Origin: an uncultured Campylobacteraceae bacterium
GTDB lineage: Bacteria > Campylobacterota > Campylobacteria > Campylobacterales > Arcobacteraceae
Length of the DNA: 8,976 bases
NCBI GenBank assembly: GCA_913057765.1
Contig: CAJXPH010000104.1
Coordinates: forward strand, 1-8,976
Reading direction: 5' to 3'
The notes below the pieces were generated by a model. The model saw nothing but the letters and a program-made list of their open reading frames with translations. It was not told the origin of the DNA and ran no database searches. The translations under genes were made by a program, and so were the position numbers. Shown in pieces: positions 6,473 through 8,976 of this stretch; the stretch's first letter is position 1; every line of letters starts with the position of its first letter.

Positions 6473-7258
6473 ATGAAAACATATAAATTTGTATCGTGGA
6501 ATGTTAATGGAATTAGAGCAGTTGATAAAAAAGAAGCTCTAAAATGGGTAGATGAAGCAAATGTTGATTTACTTGGTGTTCAAGAAACAAAATCAATGAT
6601 AGAACAAATACCAGATACTATTTTCGACAAAAATTATAAAAAATTAATTGGTTCTCAATCAGCTATAAAAGGTAGAAGTGGAACTGCATTATTTACAGAT
6701 ATTGATACTACTTTTGAATGTAACTGCCCAACGGTTGATATCTTAGATGAAGGAAGAATCAATGAAGCTCACTTTACTCTTGGGAGTAAAGAAATTGCAT
6801 TTTTCAACGTATATTTTCCGAATGGCCAATCAAAAGAAGAAAGATTAGTTTATAAGATGGAATTTTATGATAGATTTTTAGAACATTGTGAAAATCTAAG
6901 AAAAGAAGGAAAATCTATTATCGTTTGTGGAGATGTAAATACAGCTCATAAAGAAATAGATCTTGCCCGTCCAAAAGCAAATGAAAAGACATCAGGCTTT
7001 TTACCAATGGAAAGAGAGTGGATAACAAAGTTACTAGACAAGGGATATATTGATACATTAAGACATACAAAAGGTGATATAGAAGGTGCGTATAGTTGGT
7101 GGTCTTACAGAGCAAATGCAAGAGCGAATAACGTTGGCTGGAGAATTGATTACTTCTATGTAAGTGAAGACTTAAAAGATAATATAAAAGATGCTTATAT
7201 TATGGCTGATATAATGGGAAGTGACCACTGCCCTATTGCTTTAGAAATTGAGTTATAG
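6473..7258 (+). CDS. xth: Exodeoxyribonuclease III / AP endonuclease
   Basis: A 261-residue Mg-dependent nuclease of the ExoIII/APE1 family, which cuts DNA 5' to abasic sites and removes 3' blocking groups in base excision repair. Full-length motifs are present: SWNVNGIRA with Asn10, QETK with metal ligand Glu38, YFPNG with Tyr114, GDVNTAHKEIDLA with Asp154 and Asn156, SWWSYRANARANNVGWRIDYF with Asp226, and GSDHCPI with catalytic Asp251-His252. The length matches bacterial homologues. An AAGG ribosome binding site precedes the ATG, which is only 9 nt after the tetR stop, so it is the last gene of the operon and probably induced with the redoxin. The stop codon lies inside a 34-bp palindrome. 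Confidence 0.95.
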   Translation: MKTYKFVSWNVNGIRAVDKKEALKWVDEANVDLLGVQETKSMIEQIPDTIFDKNYKKLIGSQSAIKGRSGTALFTDIDTTFECNCPTVDILDEGRINEAHFTLGSKEIAFFNVYFPNGQSKEERLVYKMEFYDRFLEHCENLRKEGKSIIVCGDVNTAHKEIDLARPKANEKTSGFLPMEREWITKLLDKGYIDTLRHTKGDIEGAYSWWSYRANARANNVGWRIDYFYVSEDLKDNIKDAYIMADIMGSDHCPIALEIEL

Positions 7259-7286
7259 AATAAAGTATTAATACTTTATTCTATAA
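7253..7286. terminator. 34-bp perfect palindrome, probable bidirectional terminator
   Basis: Two 17-base arms are perfectly complementary with the centre between 7269 and 7270, and the left arm includes the xth stop codon. The inner part (AAAGTAT/ATACTTT) is followed on each strand by an ATTCTATAA run. It lies between convergent genes, where a shared terminator is expected. It lacks a GC-rich stem and a long pure U-tract, so the mechanism is inferred. Confidence 0.55.
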
Positions 7287-7310
7287 AGATGAATTTCAAA
7301 CATAAATAGT

Positions 7311-7603
7311 TTAATTAAATGTCACCTCATTTTTACCTGCTTTTTTTGAAAGATACATTGCATCATCAGTTCTTGATAGAAGTCCAATGATTGAGTCATT
7401 TTCTTTATACATAGAAACTCCAAAACTTGCTGTTTTTTGACCTACTAAATCAAATTGAGTTTCAGCTATTATATTTCTAAGATTTTTTGATAATTTTAAT
7501 GCATCAGTTTTACTTGTCTTTGAACAAATTATTATGAACTCTTCTCCTCCCCATCTTCCTACAAAATCTGTTTCTCTTGTATTCTTAGATAGAATGCTAG
7601 CAA
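7311..7603 (-). pseudogene. Out-of-frame C-terminal half of the GGDEF domain
   Basis: This frame continues the diguanylate cyclase after the break. Read from about 7603 down it gives ILSKNTRETD, then FVGRWGGEEFIIIC, then TASFGVSMYKENDS and SRTDDAMYLSKKAGKNEV, ending at a TAA. It holds the catalytic signature as GGEEF, the RxxD inhibitory site (RETD) five residues before it, and the usual C-terminal DxAxYxAK-like motif as DDAMYLSKKAGKN. There is no start codon or ribosome binding site, and an in-frame TAA lies just upstream, so it is not an independent gene. It belongs to the coding region at 7559-8927. Confidence 0.85.
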
Positions 7604-8927
7604 TTTATCCCCAACTAAATGCCCATAAGTATCATTAATTTCTTTAAAATCATCAATATCTAATAGAATTACAGAAAAAACATCTTTATATCTTTTAAAA
7701 AGATTTTCATTATTTTTTAATACAATATCTATTTCTTTTCTATTATATAATTTTGTCAAATAATCTGTAGAAGATAAAACTGTTAATTCTTCTTTCTCTT
7801 CTTCAAGTTCAATAGTATAATTTAGATTTTTAATTATCGAATATGATAAAAGTAATAAACATAAAAAAACAGCTATATCACTTGGATACTCTATCCAAGG
7901 TAAAATTTTATAGGCAATCAAATATGAATAAACCCAATAAAGTGAAATAATCAAAAAACTTGAAGTAATAAGTTTAACTTGATTATCACCTTTAAAAAAG
8001 AAATAAATCATAAACATAGTTAAAATAGGAAGTGTAATAAAATAATAAAGAATATCAAAATATGCATAGGTCGTAGGAATTTCATAAAAACCCAAATATG
8101 CACCTAAAATTGCTCCTAAAATATAAATCAAATGAATTTGCCATATTCTTCTTATCAGATTAAAAGGTACTTTAAATTTTATAGTTTTATCCAAGTACAT
8201 AGCCATACCTACAGGAAAGTAGAAGAAGGAAGCAGAAAGGACAAATTGATATAACAAAGGGAAAAAGAAAAAAAGTTGTAACACTTTTACAGAAAATAAA
8301 ACAGTTAAACCTTGTGTAAAAAAAAGTGAACCTAAAATAAATAATTCTACTCGTTTAAATTTTGAGAGAAAAGATAATATAAAAATCACAGCTACAAAAA
8401 TGGATACAGAACTAACCATAATTTTTGGGATATCATGTTCTGAAAATCCTTCAATTAAATAACCTTTAGAAGCAATTAGAATCTCACCAAAAAGCCCTAT
8501 ATCAATAGAATCAGAATATATTCTAAAATATAAATACTCACCTTCACTACCAGAAGGTAGAGGAAACATATGCCAAGGCCAACCTGCATATTCACCTTTA
8601 CCTTCTTTATTTATTTCACCAAAATGGTAAATTTTTTCACCTTTTAAATAAACCTCGGGAAGAATATCCATACTCAAGACATAAAAATGAGGATCAACAG
8701 TCAAAATACTTGGAAGCTTAACTCTAAACCAAATATTTGTTTTGCCTTCACGATTAGGTGGATCACTTGGATATCTAATTTCTTTCCACAGAGAAGAATC
8801 AGTTTTCTCTTTTGTCCATAAGGGGATACCTTCTTTAAATGAAGAATCACCCCATCGATATTCCCACTTATTTTTTGATAAATCAATTATATTTAATTCA
8901 TTTGCATAAGAGTAAAAACTAGAAGAT
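7559..8927 (-). CDS. 7TM-DISM diguanylate cyclase, 5' partial and frameshifted
   Basis: A membrane signalling protein that would make cyclic di-GMP. The visible part begins with a periplasmic jelly-roll domain (about 130 residues, with NIWFRVKLPS and PEVYLKGEKIYHFG). Seven membrane helices of the 7TM-DISM type follow, then a short coiled segment (ELEEEKEEL) and the start of a GGDEF domain (LSSTDYLTKLYNR, VILLDIDDFKEINDTYGHLVGD). The frame then breaks, and the protein would end after 14 aberrant residues without GGEEF; the missing half is at 7311-7603 in another frame. The true N-terminus and signal peptide lie beyond the contig: the apparent start reading MCIRDR is encoded by the adapter from 8928 on. 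The gene is convergent with xth. Whether it is broken in the organism or only in this assembly is undecided. Confidence 0.88.
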
Positions 8928-8976
8928 CTGTCTCTTATACACATCTGACGCTGCCGACGAAGAGGATAGTGTAGAT
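8928..8976 (+). other. Nextera adapter, i5 index and P5 arm
   Basis: The Tn5 mosaic end CTGTCTCTTATACACATCT occupies 8928-8946, followed by the Read 1 arm (GACGCTGCCGACGA, 8947-8960), an 8-base index AGAGGATA (8961-8968, the reverse complement of TATCCTCT) and the first bases of the P5 arm, GTGTAGAT (8969-8976). This is read-through adapter sequence, not genome. Confidence 0.98.

Noticed and set aside
6918..7121. Minus-strand open frame of 67 codons inside xth
   Set aside because: It is antisense to well-conserved ExoIII motifs, has no family resemblance and no supported start.
1..8976. Mobile element suggested by the 19-bp inverted repeats at both ends
   Set aside because: The repeats are Tn5 mosaic ends joined to Illumina adapter arms and an index; there is no transposase gene and the origin is the sequencing library.

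Overview
The window is an AT-rich, gene-dense bacterial contig. Protein styles and context (a DUF3365 c-type heme protein, a 7TM-DISM GGDEF protein, a TauE/SafE transporter, AAGGA-type ribosome binding sites, very low G+C) point to Campylobacterota, most likely an Arcobacter-like lineage. That placement is by recognition only. Both contig ends are not biological: bases 1-31 and 8928-8976 are Illumina Nextera adapter sequence, and the right end continues into an i5 index and the P5 arm.

Layout. On the minus strand from the left: a periplasmic substrate-binding-like protein (106-927), an MFS transporter (1154-2329), then a probable three-gene run read leftwards from 4480: a TauE/SafE permease (3764-4480), a DUF3365 heme-binding protein (3115-3720) and an L-2-haloacid dehalogenase-type HAD hydrolase (2437-3105). 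The MFS gene has its own promoter, with a Fur-box-like palindrome at the expected transcription start. From 4601 the genes switch to the plus strand: two small overlapping genes with TTG starts (a CBU_0592-like three-helix membrane protein and a secreted glycine-zipper protein). Next comes a tidy operon at 5216-7258 of a CXXC peroxiredoxin-like protein, a TetR regulator and exodeoxyribonuclease III. It is preceded by a good sigma70 promoter and a perfect 6-2-6 palindrome that looks like the TetR operator. A 34-bp perfect palindrome separates it from a convergent minus-strand membrane diguanylate cyclase.

The diguanylate cyclase is damaged or misassembled here. Its 5' end is cut by the adapter, so an apparent Met-Cys-Ile-Arg-Asp start is adapter-encoded. 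Its GGDEF domain is split by a frameshift near 7595-7603, where the spacing to GGEEF is exactly 13 nt short of the family's usual spacing.

The plus-strand operon reads as a self-regulated redox or electrophile stress unit (thiol redoxin, regulator with a candidate sensor cysteine, DNA repair enzyme). I see no mobile element, CRISPR array, tRNA or rRNA, and no clearly new multi-gene system. The most useful observations are regulatory sites and sequence artefacts. No gene-free stretch exceeds 300 bases; the longest, 928-1153, is AT-rich with no convincing gene.
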